Of a stretch of 43,165 nucleotides of DNA, positions 32,865 to 43,165 are shown in pieces. The first letter of the stretch is position 1. Every line of letters begins with the position of its first letter. The notes beneath the pieces are model-generated. The model worked only from the letters and a program-made list of their open reading frames with translations, made no database searches and was not told where the DNA came from. Source of the stretch: Branchiostoma floridae (lineage: Eukaryota; Chordata; Leptocardii; Amphioxiformes; Branchiostomatidae); assembly GCF_000003815.2 (NCBI RefSeq), contig NC_049980.1, forward strand, positions 27,345,935 through 27,389,099. The letters run 5' to 3'. The position numbers and the translations under genes were made by a program.

Positions 32865-35800
32865 ACCCAGCGCACAGAAACGGGAACCCGACTGAAAAGC
32901 TGAAAACAGATGTTTGCTGCGCGATCCTCTCACAGTTTCAGTCTCTCTTTGTGTGCAACACTATTGTTGTGAATCCGGCCTAATAGCAGGTGAGTGTTTG
33001 TTATGACATCACCACCGCAGGGAAGGCAGCAGAAGAAAAAAAGTGGGCAATAAAATATTCGACCGATGCGTTCAAACGTTTCTTGATTGTCTGCACTATG
33101 TACACACTCAGATAAAACAAAGTATACAAACCATCAGAATGTGCACAAGGGTTAAATGATTCACACTGACTGCCAGGATTTTACCGGAGTTTATTTGTCA
33201 CCACGTTTTGCCGCGCTCACGGAATGCCGATGTGGCGGGGGCGACATACCTGACATGCTACTCACCGGCGTAGCTTGGACAACCCTCCGTCCCACTCGAC
33301 CCCTCACGCCCACTGACCACCTGCAAACGGGGACGTCCAGGAAAATGACCCCCATTGTGCCGGGGAGGTCCTCGTATTTCTAGTCCCAAGAAGGTCAAGT
33401 TAACTTCACAGAATCTAGGACGCAAATTTAGTACAGATGGTATGTTGTGTAGTCGATCTTCCGATGTGTCAAGGACAATCGGCTAGGGACATATTCCACA
33501 TACTTCAACTGTTTGAAAAGAGATGGATCCTTTGATACGATCCCACAACAAGCCCCCAGAAGTTCCTGTATACATTAAAGCCGGCTATTGTCCCTGTGCA
33601 AGGGAACATGACAAATCTTGTTGAGTGACCCTTCAACACGAGTTTACTTTGTGTCAAAAGTAAAGCCATTGTGGATCAATGCTGATGTGTATACAGGATA
33701 GTATGACCATATATGGGAACGGAAAATTAAAGAAAATAAGGGAACTTTTAACACTGCGTTAAAAACGATCATTTTTAGTTTTCATATTTGCACTAGCTAT
33801 TAAATGTCATTCTGTGTAAAAGAAAATGCCAAGATCTGAATACAGAATGTTGCGTTATTGGTAGCGGTTCTCTGTGCGACAGTCGAAAGAAATACCGGCC
33901 ACTATTTATCCCCCGACCAAAACCTCTCAGAAATAAGTTCAGAGGAGACAGAGCTGGTCGCTAATCAGACATGACTGTCCAGGTCACGGGGTCAATGAAA
34001 GAAGGTACCAAGTCCGGCACGGGGTGGGTGGAGTGGGTGTTTTTTTTTTTTTTTTGGTCTGCCTGTTTCTCTTTGTTTTCGCAGTTCGATATATGTTCAG
34101 TGTAATATAACCAGCTGCTGTCGCGCCGCGTGCCTGCGAAGCTGGTGTGTTAAGCCGAATGGCGGTAATACCGGATATACAGATACAGATACAGATACCA
34201 TTTGTCCACAATTAAAACCTTTACCTTGTCCTATCCCCGGGTTTTATTACTTCCTTAACTGATAGACTACAGTCAAATAAGACGTTAAGAGAAAAGTTTC
34301 ACGTGGGAGTAAGAACTTTGACCCTTGTGTTTACGTCCCGTTAAAAGTGTCAGACAAACATTGATTATTCCATGCACATAAGAAATCGATTGAAAAGACC
34401 GGGGAATTTGTGTTTCAGTCCCACTTCTTTAGTACGTGTTCATTGATAAAGCAGACGCTTCAAGAACATACATATAATGACAATCATGATCTTTACAACA
34501 AATCTTGATACGTCAGCGCCCTAATATTGAGCACACACAATCTAATATTCGGACGATTTTTGAAGTCAATATCTTGTTATGTTCAATACCATAACATTGC
34601 ATAGCGGTATTCAGGAGTGGATGTATCAAACGCCATTCCGTTATGGAAATGTAATATGTAACTAAAGGTGAACTCTCACTGCACTTACGTAAAGCTTGCG
34701 TCACTGCGGGTTTCGTTCACTGCGTCACTGTTTTGTTATTTTCTCCGATTTTTTTTATAATTTAGATATTGCCTTATACGTTAAAGCATGACTTAGAAGA
34801 CGACAAAATACACAAAAAGTAAGAAAATTCGTTCTTTATCTCTGAAATTCGCGGAGTATCTTTCGAATTCCGCAGTGACGCAAGCGCGACACAAGTGCAG
34901 AGAGAGTGCAGCGTAATGGAGAAAACATTTTCCCTCGAAACTTAAGAAAAATAGTTAATGATTGCTGAGTATACAACGTTATACAACAATATTTGCTAAT
35001 ACCCCTGATCAATAGTCTACACTTGACGAATACAAGCATTATGCGGAAAAGACATCCGGCTTAACATCTACAAGCAGCAGAGGCCAAAGAAAGAGACCCC
35101 CCCCCCCTGCAAACACATTTCAGAACCCAATTACAACAACATGAAGAGGTCTAACGTTAATACCAACATGAAATCATTTTCTAGCACGTTTCAAACGATA
35201 GCACCCCCCCTTTAGGGACATTGACTCAATATCAGGTTTTGCGTGCGGCTACAGGTTTTGTCGACACAGAAAATCTGTGGTCAAAGACGCAAATAACATG
35301 CAATTATATATCACTTATATACACTTTGTATATACAGCATTTACATATTTTATGATATTATCATATAAATAACCCAGTTCTATGAACCCACAGTGCTAAA
35401 GTAAGCTTACTTAACACGTTAAATACCGGTCACTGGGCATAGCAGTGACGGATACACAAAGGTAACCGTCAGCGTACAGGAATATGCACTTATGCCGTGA
35501 CGTTTTTGACAAGAGAACTACGCAAATGGTTGGAAATCTTAGACAGGAATTATCAACCCGTTCCAATGAACGAATTTGACTGATTTTCAGTTTTTAGTAC
35601 AGCCATTTTTACACTGTGTTTATACCAACTATGTGTTAAACACTAAATGCATCAATTTATAGGTCTCTAAAAAAGTTTTAACTCTTTACAGTAAACGATT
35701 AGAAATCAAACTCCTTCCGACTACAGAGGTATTCTTTCAGGTGGAACTGGTGAAGTGCCATGATATTAGAAAGCGTTGTTCCTATCTTACACAGCTTGTT

Positions 35801-36132
35801 AACTACGTAGGAAAATGTTTCTAAGGCATTTTGAATTGCTCTTTAGTTGATGTAAGGGATGTCCAATGCCTCGACGAAGCGCCTCCTGTGTAAGTAGAGC
35901 TCATGAAAGGCGATCAAGATGTTCAGTGAAGTATGCATGGCCAAGGCAGCATCGGATCCATAGCCAGGGGGAAAAGATGGCACCCCTTGCATCGGTAGGA
36001 CCCTAACGGAACTGAACTCGAATCCCAGTCACAATCATGGCTAAGACGGATCCAACTTGACCGTCGACGTCAACTTGCCATGGGTAATGAGCTGGATTTT
36101 GCCTATTGCGGTGCAAGTCTTCTTTCCCGCGT
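32865..36132. other. Intergenic region between the filament gene and K2P channel 1
   Basis: It should hold the promoter and any untranslated first exon of the filament gene (right of 32864) and the 3' UTR of channel 1 (left of 36133). I see a T16-type run near 34040, a short (GATACA)n near 34180 and a C13-type run near 35100. None of the short ORFs carries a domain. Confidence 0.4.
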
Positions 36133-37254
36133 TTACAGCGATGTAGTCTCACTGTCCATGCTCTCCACACTCCCAACAACCGTCTCGACATCACAATTCC
36201 CGCCAACCTTCTCAGCGTCGTCTGCGCCGCCCTCGGGAGAACTTCCCGCCATTTCCTGGTTCTCGACTTTATCCTCGCCCACTTTCTCGATGCTTCTCGA
36301 GATCAGGTCGAAGATCAAGGCCAGAAATGCGAGTCCGAGAAGAATCCACAGCACTATCAGCAGCGAGTAGACGATAGAGTAGTTTATGTCTCTCCTTTCT
36401 CCGATTAGGTAGTCCCCGAACCCTACGGTGCTGAGAGAAACGAACATGAAGTACAGAGCGTCCAGGTACACCCATTCCTCAACGATCGACACAGTTAACG
36501 CGGGGAGGAGGACGAAGACGACCAAACCAAGGACTACAAGCCCTGTCGTGACCACCAAGCCCACAGTCTCGTTATTCCAGGAGGGTTTGAACTGGTGGAT
36601 TTTGTGGGTGAGACGTATGGCCACGCCGCCTAACCCGTGAGCTATCTTCCCGAGGAGAACCGCTGTCAGGGGAATCCCTAGCAGCCCGTACAGGACACAG
36701 AACACCCGTCCTCCGGGTGTCACCGGCGCCATGCTCCCGTATCCAATGGTGGTCAGGAGCGTCACGCTGAACTGGATGGCTCCCCAAAAGCTCCACCGCG
36801 GCGGAGCGTTATTTTCCGGCGTGCTCCGTGGATCTAACCCTCTATCTATCGCCAAGGAGACGACGTCGACTATGTTGTTTATCTCGTCCAGAGACAGGAC
36901 GACCATGGGCAAATGTTCTAAATGGACGCAGGTGCCGTTATTCTCGCTCAGGTTTGCCAGCTTCAAGATCACACTGGCCTCGATGTATGCTAGAATCTCT
37001 CGAATGCTTTTCTGTGGGACGCAACAGGGACTGTCACTTTCGGAGGAGCCCTCGATGTTGTCAGCGGTGTAATTCCCGATGGCGCAGAGGCTGGCTAGCT
37101 CACTCGTGTTACCCGTCAACGTTTCCTGTAGGGTAAAAACTTCCTCTCGCATGCGCGTCTCCTCGGATTCTTCCAACAAGTGGAAAACACCTCCCCCGAG
37201 AAGGAGATACAGAAGAAATACTACCAACAAGGCGACAACCTTTCTTCCAGACAT
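36133..37254 (-). CDS. Two-pore-domain K+ channel 1 (intronless, complete)
   Basis: K2P background (leak) potassium channel subunit that forms dimers in the plasma membrane. 373 residues in one exon. Segments: TM1 about 5-25, pore loop 1 with filter TIGYG (169-173), TM2 about 182-205, TM3 about 231-255, pore loop 2 with filter TVGFG (276-280), TM4 about 292-318, then a short acidic cytosolic tail. Both filters are intact, so it should conduct K+. The TM1-P1 cap is about 130 residues, longer than the usual 60-80, with a CC pair (77-78), one more cysteine (109) and NTS, NYT, NLS and NGT sequons. General look is closest to the TREK/TALK side of the family, but I do not assign a KCNK orthologue. 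The ATG lies just before the hydrophobic TM1. The neighbour on the right is a paralogue. Confidence 0.93.
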   Translation of the reverse strand: MSGRKVVALLVVFLLYLLLGGGVFHLLEESEETRMREEVFTLQETLTGNTSELASLCAIGNYTADNIEGSSESDSPCCVPQKSIREILAYIEASVILKLANLSENNGTCVHLEHLPMVVLSLDEINNIVDVVSLAIDRGLDPRSTPENNAPPRWSFWGAIQFSVTLLTTIGYGSMAPVTPGGRVFCVLYGLLGIPLTAVLLGKIAHGLGGVAIRLTHKIHQFKPSWNNETVGLVVTTGLVVLGLVVFVLLPALTVSIVEEWVYLDALYFMFVSLSTVGFGDYLIGERRDINYSIVYSLLIVLWILLGLAFLALIFDLISRSIEKVGEDKVENQEMAGSSPEGGADDAEKVGGNCDVETVVGSVESMDSETTSL

Positions 37255-37927
37255 CTTGGGATATCCTTTGGGTTGGATGGCGAAGGAAACCTATGGTGAA
37301 CTTGATCGTAAAATTGAAGTAAACGGGGGTACTTGGCTCTATTCTATGGTAAAAGCACGTTTGCACGCAATGGTTGAAATAAAAGCTGGAATTGACAAGC
37401 TGTGTAACTCGTGATGTCCCAACGGGCTTTGATAATATTAACCCAGGACAAACAATTGACCTGAGTCAGTTGTTTGTCTGTCTTGATAAGATTCAAAGCA
37501 ACATTATGAAAACAAATATTGGGAATGAAACACCAGGCTAAGAAAATGATCTACAATGTCCTTCTAACAGTTAGAACAGAAGTCTTGCTAACAGAATAAG
37601 TCTTGCTAACAATGATCTCCTAACGTAACACCATGTCACCCCTAGCACACACGACAGGTACAGTGTGTATGTTCTGAATAAGCCTCGCGTCAGCGCCTGT
37701 ACCCAAGTACGTCATAAACACTTGGAGTTACCCACGATTTTCACATGGAGATTGAACAACCGCACGGTCTTGAACTCGGTTATATTCGCCGCAAAATTAT
37801 TTTTCATTGTGTTGGTGGCAATTTTATCGAGGCTAGGACAGAACCGAACATCAAGACATAAATCGATATCTTTTCTCGTCACAACAGAGCGGACTTTTTC
37901 ACTCACGAATGTTTGTGTATTGATAGT

Positions 37928-38290
37928 GTTCAGCACCAAGGACAGGCATGTTTGTGTGTGTGTGTGTGTGAATTGTGTTCAGCACCAAGGACAGGCATGC
38001 CTGTCTGTGTGTGAATGATGTTCAGCACCAAGGACAGGTGTATTTGTGTGTTAATAGTGTTCGGCACAAGGGACAGGCATGTCTATATGTCAATGGTATT
38101 CAGCACCAAGGACAGACATGTTAATCTGCGTGTGAATTGTGTTCAGCGCCAGGGACAGCTGTATTTGTGTGTGAATGGTGTTCGGCACCAAGGACAGGCA
38201 TGTTTGTCGTGTCTGAACGGTGTGTGGATGGTGTTCAGCACCAGAGACATGTGTGCACATCTGTGTGTGGATCGCGTCCAACACAAGAGA
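37928..38290 (+). repeat. Minisatellite, 39-53 bp units, about 9 copies
   Basis: 'gttcagcaccaaggacagg' starts at 37928, 37977, 38020, 38059, 38098, 38141, 38180, 38233 and 38276 (with substitutions), each followed by a TG-rich stretch 'catgtttgtgtgtgaatggt'. Unit length varies through the TG part. ORFs over it are artefacts of the repeat. Confidence 0.9.
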
Positions 38291-38649
38291 CAATGATGAT
38301 AAGGTACACAAGTCGAGGCCCAAAAAATAGTTGTGGTATTTGGGTGTCTAAAAAGGGCTTCCCATTTAACACAAGAAAACGACTCACCAGACGGATATTT
38401 AACCGACGCTTCGGTCTTCGTCAAGTTTCCTCATTCCTGATCCACTAACACGTGATTTCCACGTGACTTAAACGTGCTTTTCCGGAAACGTGAGGGTATG
38501 AATGGGTCTTACTTAATACAAATTCTCTCCACCAATTTATCATCATCATCGCAACGGTGACTTGGAATATGCAGCGCTGACTTCGAGTTAAAAGTTCTAA
38601 CCCTTCCTACACCTTTCGGCGAATAGAGCTGTGCACATATTACCCTTGG

Positions 38650-38790
38650 TCCACACAGTTGTGCAAGCAATACAGCAGGGGGCTAGTCCTCAGGTATTGG
38701 TGTGTGTTCAACTTCCATACTCGGTACAGTGCTGATTGGTAAGCAAATAAAGCAGTGTGTTCCATTTTAAGCGTCTTGGGTATGACAACA
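38650..38790 (+). repeat. Dispersed repeat related to 15595
   Basis: 'ttgtgcaagca', 'agggggctagt' and 'gtgtgtgttcaacttccatac' recur in the same order at 15600-15672. Further right it continues with 'tcggtacagtgctgattggtaagcaaa', absent from the other copy. Confidence 0.5.
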
Positions 38791-38926
38791 TTTCTGTGTG
38801 CGGCGCTATGATGAAACTTCGCGATTGCATCGTCTTGTGCTGGCTCCATCTGGCGAGAATCAATTGATGTAGCTATATACATGTATTTAGTTTTTGAACC
38901 ACATCTGGTATCGTCATAACGATTCG

Positions 38927-40102
38927 TCAAACTTTTGTATACGTACTTCCGAAGTTCAATTGCGCGGAGTACCCAGGTTTCACACCATCTTTACCTTTGG
39001 GGTATTTTTTACGGTCCACGACAGAGGCTGATTTCAGAATAATTTCATCAATGCCGTTATCTTCTAGATCTTCTTCTCTCCTGCTAGCCTCACCGGCGTT
39101 CTCTGATCGTTGCTTGGTCTCCTTGCAGACATCTGCGGTGAAGACTTCCCCCCGGACATTATTATCGCCCTCCTCGGCGGTAGTCTCGACCTTGTCCGCC
39201 TCCTTGCTCTCTACCTTTCCGCTAACCTTCTCGATGCCGCCCGTGATGAGGTCGAAGACCAAGGCCAGGAAGGCGAGGCCGCAGAGAATCCAGGCGGAGA
39301 TGACGATCTGGTACGCCGCCGAGTAGTTGACGTCCCTCTGGCTGGCCGCGACGTAGTCTCCGAAGCCGATGGTGCTGAGGGACACGAACATGAAGTAGAG
39401 AGACTTCAGGAAGTTCCAACCCTCGACGAGAGACACGGTCAGGGCGGGGAGTATCAGGAACACGGCTAAACCCAACGTTACGAAGAAAGCACGGACTACG
39501 TCACGGATACCTTTGGGGTTCCACTGCGGTCTGGACCGTCGGATTCTGTCAGCGATTCGGACAGCAAGGCCACTCAACCCCTGAGCTACCTTAGCCAGTA
39601 GCACAGCCGTCAGAGGGATGCCAAACGCCCCGTACATCACGCAGAACGCTTGTCCTCCCGGTGTGTACGGCGCCAGGTTCCCGTACCCTATGGTCGTAAC
39701 CACCGTCAGGGAAAAGCTGCAGGCTCCGGAAAAGCTCCACTTCGGCGGTGAGTTGTTCTCCTGGGTGCTTCTCGGGTCGAGCCCGCGGTTGACCGCCAAG
39801 ACGACGACGTCAATGACGGCGTCCAGTTCGTCTCCTGACAAGACGACGATCGGCGTTTCTTCAAGTCGGATGCAGGTTCCATTTTCTCCGCTCCTCTGAG
39901 ACAGCTCCGCTATTCTCTGCTTGACCCGCTTCGTCACAGTAGTCTCTACCGCGTCTAGCTTCTCAGGCGGAACGCAGCACGTTACACCCAACACCCCGTC
40001 CGACGGCTCTAGCTCCGTCAGGTTCACCGCGTCAGCGGGGGTGCAGATCTGTTGAAGGTCTTCCTCTTCCTCTCCGGACACACTTCCTTGCAGCTGGAAC
40101 AC
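38927..40102 (-). CDS. Two-pore-domain K+ channel 2 (first exon not in window)
   Basis: Last exon of a K2P channel, 391 residues and a stop. It opens at an acceptor (ctg at 40103-40105, TACAG|GTGTTCCAG) and the first codons VFQLQG align with GVFHLLE at the end of TM1 in channel 1, so the exon carrying the start and TM1 lies further right; I do not find it before 43165. Visible: long cap with a CC pair, NGTC and the shared RGLDPRSTxENN motif; filter 1 TIGYG; TM2; TM3; filter 2 TIGFG; TM4; then a longer acidic/basic tail than channel 1. Close similarity across the pores and the same strand show tandem duplication. Both genes lack an intron at the GYG codons, where many K2P genes have one. The first in-frame residue is coded by GTG and is not a start. 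Confidence 0.9.
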   Translation of the reverse strand: MFQLQGSVSGEEEEDLQQICTPADAVNLTELEPSDGVLGVTCCVPPEKLDAVETTVTKRVKQRIAELSQRSGENGTCIRLEETPIVVLSGDELDAVIDVVVLAVNRGLDPRSTQENNSPPKWSFSGACSFSLTVVTTIGYGNLAPYTPGGQAFCVMYGAFGIPLTAVLLAKVAQGLSGLAVRIADRIRRSRPQWNPKGIRDVVRAFFVTLGLAVFLILPALTVSLVEGWNFLKSLYFMFVSLSTIGFGDYVAASQRDVNYSAAYQIVISAWILCGLAFLALVFDLITGGIEKVSGKVESKEADKVETTAEEGDNNVRGEVFTADVCKETKQRSENAGEASRREEDLEDNGIDEIILKSASVVDRKKYPKGKDGVKPGYSAQLNFGSTYTKV

Positions 40103-40148
40103 CTGTATTGAGGGCCAAGTGTCGCAAAATTAAACATATACATAGAAC

Positions 40149-40350
40149 GATTTTTCTCTCACACAGAAGAGTTGAAAAAGGTCTCACACACAGACAGATT
40201 TTTCTCTCTCACACATCAGTGGAAAAAATTCGCACACATTGACAGATTTTTCTCTCTCACACAACAGTTGAAAAAGGTCGCACACATAGACAGATTTTTC
40301 TCTCTCACACAAGAGTTGAAAAAGGTCCCACACATAGACAGATTTTTAAA
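40149..40350 (+). repeat. 48-bp tandem repeat, about 4 copies
   Basis: 'gatttttctctc(tc)acaca' begins at 40149, 40197, 40245, 40293 and 40341, a spacing of exactly 48. Each unit continues 'agagttgaaaaaggtctcacacatagaca'. It begins 47 bases from the channel 2 exon. Being 16 codons long it stays open in one frame, but there is no sign of translation. Confidence 0.95.
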
Positions 40351-41229
40351 AGGTGACTTTTTACCCTGTGTCGTCCTATACAATTCTTCACAAATGTTAT
40401 AAATGCAAGCATGTACACACGGTTTCTCAGTTCAACATGTACTCTGCTCTTCAATATAGAGGCTATAACATTCCTGACACAACAACGATTTTGGTGTTTC
40501 CGCCTCTTATTCTTACTCAGCGCTTATGTTTATGCTCACGGAACTGTATATGCAGACAAAACAATATAACGTTATGCCATCGTTGTATCAATGCATTAGT
40601 TTATGATGATAAGAGACTTGCTAATTCAAATACGTCACTTCAAAGCATCATATTATTTAAGTGAATACAGTGGCCGCTATTCAAATCCATTTCTATTTCA
40701 GCATTCAAGATACAATGGCCAGCATGACTTTGACTTTTGATCTGTTATATAGCTTATATGATTTGCTTTTTCCCAAATTGAGACACTGTCTCACTGTCCC
40801 AATGTCTCTGGAGTCATAGAATGTACGCACATATGTCATATAAGTTGTCCTTCAAAGACTCAAACTTGCACGCTCGATATCTTTCTTAGATACTCTTTCA
40901 GATCGTTCTTGCAGTCACACATAATATCTGTCAAAACAAATATCACCCCAAAACTGAGGCTGAATTTTTTCACATACACATCCAAGTCACTCACCCATGA
41001 TAAGAGAGCTTAAAATGAAAAAAAAAACTGATTAAAAGATCCTTGTTCGGATGTATAAGTACGACGACTTTAAAGTTTTGGGGGTTGATTGCATTCTTCA
41101 CATTGTACAGACACCAGAATATGGCGCGTAAACAAATGTGCATTTTTTTGTCTCAAATATACGCACATATCAACTCTCAAACACAAACTCAAAATATTCT
41201 TTCCCAAAGACATCATATTCTTTGATACA

Positions 41230-43165
41230 GCAGACATCTATTATTCTGACACACAACACTAGAATTCACTCTCACACACAGAACAAAAAATTCTTTCACT
41301 TCGAAACGCTTTCCCTGCCAACCCGGCTGGAGGAGTGAGCGATTTTTTCGTCGATATGAGAGCGTAGTAGTAGAAAAATAAATTCCTTCGGAGTAGTAGA
41401 AGAATATCTTTCTTGAGCTTTTTTAACTTCCAAAGGGCAATGAACAGTGTCATTTTCTTCAGCTTGAAATGATAAACCTTTCTAACAATGGCATTCTGTT
41501 ATATAATATATATACATTTCCTCGACAATCATATTATTCCGACACACAACGCAGAAATTCTCTCTCACCCACAGGACAAAAAGTTCTCTCACCTCGGGGG
41601 CTTTCCCCGCCAACCCGGCTGGAGGAGTGAGCGATTCTTTTGGTTTGAGTGAGAGCGACATTTTGTCGATGTGAGAGACCTTTTGGAGTAGTGGTAGAAT
41701 AACTTCCTTGAGTTTTCTGAACTTCCAAAGGGCAATGAACAGTGTCATTTTCTTCAGTTTCCAATAATAAACATTTTTAACAATGGCATTCTTTTATATC
41801 ATAAACATTTCCTCGACAATCATATCATTCCGACACACAACGCAGAAATTCTCTCTCACTCACAGAACAAAAAGTTCTCTCACTTCGGGAGCTTTCCCCG
41901 CAAACCGGGCTGGAGGAGTGAGCGATTTTTTTTGCTTTGAGTGAGAGCGAAATTTTGTCGATGTGAGAGACCTTTCGGAGTAGTGGAAGAATAACTTCTT
42001 TGACTTTTGTTAACTTCCAATGGCCAATAAACATTGCCATTTTCTTCAGTTTGAAATGATAAACCTTTTAAACGATGATCTTCTATTATATTATAGATAT
42101 TTCCTCGACAATCATATCATTAATATTCCGACACACAACGCAGAAATTTCTCTCTCACCCACAGAACAAAAAAGTTCTCTCACCTCGGGAGATTTCCCCG
42201 CTAACCCGGCTGGAGGAGTGAGCGATTTTTTTGGTCTGAGTGAGAGCGAAACTTTGTCGATGTGAGAGCGCTTTCAGAGAAGTGGAAGAATAACTTGCTT
42301 GAGTTTTCTTAACTTCCAAATGGCAATTAACAGTGTCATTTTCTTCAGTTTCCAATAATAAACCTTTCCAAAAATGACATTCTGTTATATTTTAGACATT
42401 TCCTCGACAATCATATCATCCCGACACACAACGCAGAAATTCTCTCTCACCCACAGAGCAAAAAGTTCTCTCACCTCGGAGCTTTCCCCGCCAACCCGGC
42501 TGGAGGAGTGAGCGATTTTTATTGGTCTGAGTGAGAGCGAAATTTTGTCGATGTGCGAGCGCTTTCGGAGTAGTGGAAGAATAACTTCGTTGAGGTTTAT
42601 TTAATTAAAACGCACATTGAACACTGAAATTTTATTTAGTTTGCAACGATGTACATCATGAAATAATGATCGCTTATGCCAAAGATGTTGTCTCGACAAT
42701 CAATATTATTCTGACACACAAGACAGAAATTCTCTCTCACCCACAGACCAAAAAGTTCTCTCACCTCGGGAGCTTTCCCACCAACCCGGCTGGAGGAGTG
42801 AGAGATTTTTTTTGGTTTGAGTGAGAGCGAAACTTTGTCGATGTGAGAGACCTTTCGGAGTAGTTGAAGAATAACTTCTTTGAGTTTTCTTAACTTCCAA
42901 AGGGCAATAAACATTGCCATTTTCTTCAGTTTGAAATGATAAACCTTTTTAACAATGATATTCTATTAAATTGAAGATATTTCCTCGACAATCATATCAT
43001 TCCGACACACAACGCTGAAATTCTCTCTCACAAACAGAACAAAAAGTTCTCTCACTTCTGGAGGCTTCCCTGCCAACGCGGCTGTAGGAGTGAGCGATTT
43101 TTGGGGTTTGAGTGAGTGCGAACTTTTGTCGATGTGAGAGCGCTTTGGAGTAGGAAAGATCAACT
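41230..43165. repeat. 292-bp satellite, about 6.6 copies, runs off window
   Basis: The anchor 'tcgacaat' starts units at 41522, 41813, 42105, 42404, 42693 and 42985 (spacings 291, 292, 299, 289, 292), with a more diverged partial copy from about 41230. Each unit contains 'ttctctctcac.cacagaacaaaaagttctctcac', 'ccgccaacccggctggaggagtgagcga' and 'ttttgtcgatgtgagag'. Copies differ by substitutions and small indels that shift the frame, so it is not coding. The array continues past 43165. Confidence 0.95.

Larger units (their letters stand above)
37255..38926. other. Intergenic spacer between the K2P paralogues
   Basis: Holds the promoter of channel 1, a minisatellite (37928-38290), a possible retroelement tail near 38390-38430, a dispersed repeat at 38650 and the 3' flank of channel 2. 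No gene seen. Confidence 0.5.
40103..43165. other. Presumed intron of K2P channel 2, filled with satellites
   Basis: If the missing TM1 exon lies beyond the window, this whole stretch is intron. It has the 48-bp array, about 900 bases of plain AT-rich sequence (40350-41230) with no ORF of note, and the 292-bp array up to the edge. Confidence 0.5.

Noticed and set aside
32865-32933. Upstream extension of the filament ORF
   Set aside because: The frame opens with a GTG codon; the first in-frame ATG is at 32864.
33156-33383. 75-codon plus-strand ORF upstream of the filament gene
   Set aside because: No domain and no supporting signals.
37665-38448. ORFs across the minisatellite
   Set aside because: Repetitive residues (HQGQ, TKDRH) mirror the DNA repeat and appear on both strands.
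40100-40102. Start codon for K2P channel 2
   Set aside because: The codon is GTG, preceded by a clean acceptor, and TM1 is missing, so this is an internal exon border.
40149-40350. CRISPR-like array or 16-residue repeat protein
   Set aside because: Units are contiguous without unique spacers, the genome is animal, and the frame is open only because 48 is divisible by three.
41259-43163. Recurring 60-95 codon minus-strand ORFs in the satellite
   Set aside because: Similar peptides come from similar DNA; indels shift frames between units and the 292-base period is not a multiple of three.

Overview
The window is animal nuclear DNA, most likely from a lancelet (cephalochordate, Branchiostoma-like). 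The genes have many small exons with GT-AG introns. There are intron-containing and vertebrate-like tRNA genes, tRNA-derived SINEs and MITE-like inverted repeats. The intermediate filament gene has the short (about 101-residue) coil 1B typical of chordates rather than the long lamin/protostome form. The species assignment is inference. Exon models were built by hand from splice sites and reading-phase continuity.

Layout. Positions 1-8923, minus strand: CACTIN, a spliceosome-associated protein, 17 exons visible; only its last few codons lie outside the window. Position 9036 onward: a YY1-like, NRF1-like promoter patch, then a short plus-strand ORF of unknown function (10095-10472). Positions 11.6-14.4 kb: a hairpin, an intron-containing tRNA-Arg(UCU) and a TIR-bounded transposon. 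Positions 14376-16934, minus: a three-exon secreted, probably GPI-anchored Ly6/uPAR-type protein. Positions 17-19.7 kb: intergenic DNA with a decayed reverse transcriptase fragment. Positions 19730-21136, minus: a single-exon, five-membrane-segment protein that I do not recognise.

Positions 23248-32864, minus: a 12-exon gene whose exons join without a phase break into a 971-residue protein. It is an intermediate filament protein with a long head, a complete rod and a tail ending in a three-repeat (QxW) ricin-B-like beta-trefoil. This is the most notable object in the window. Two identical tRNA-Leu(CAG) genes lie antisense in two neighbouring introns of this gene.

Positions 36133-40102, minus: a tandem pair of two-pore-domain potassium channel genes, the first intronless and complete, the second lacking its first-helix exon within this window. 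A minisatellite separates them. Positions 40.1-43.2 kb: a 48-bp tandem repeat and about 6.6 copies of a 292-bp satellite that share a core in opposite orientations.

The genes do not form a pathway: the neighbourhood mixes RNA splicing, cytoskeleton, cell-surface and ion-channel functions, as is usual in an animal genome. Large stretches between them are repeats or hold nothing I can identify.
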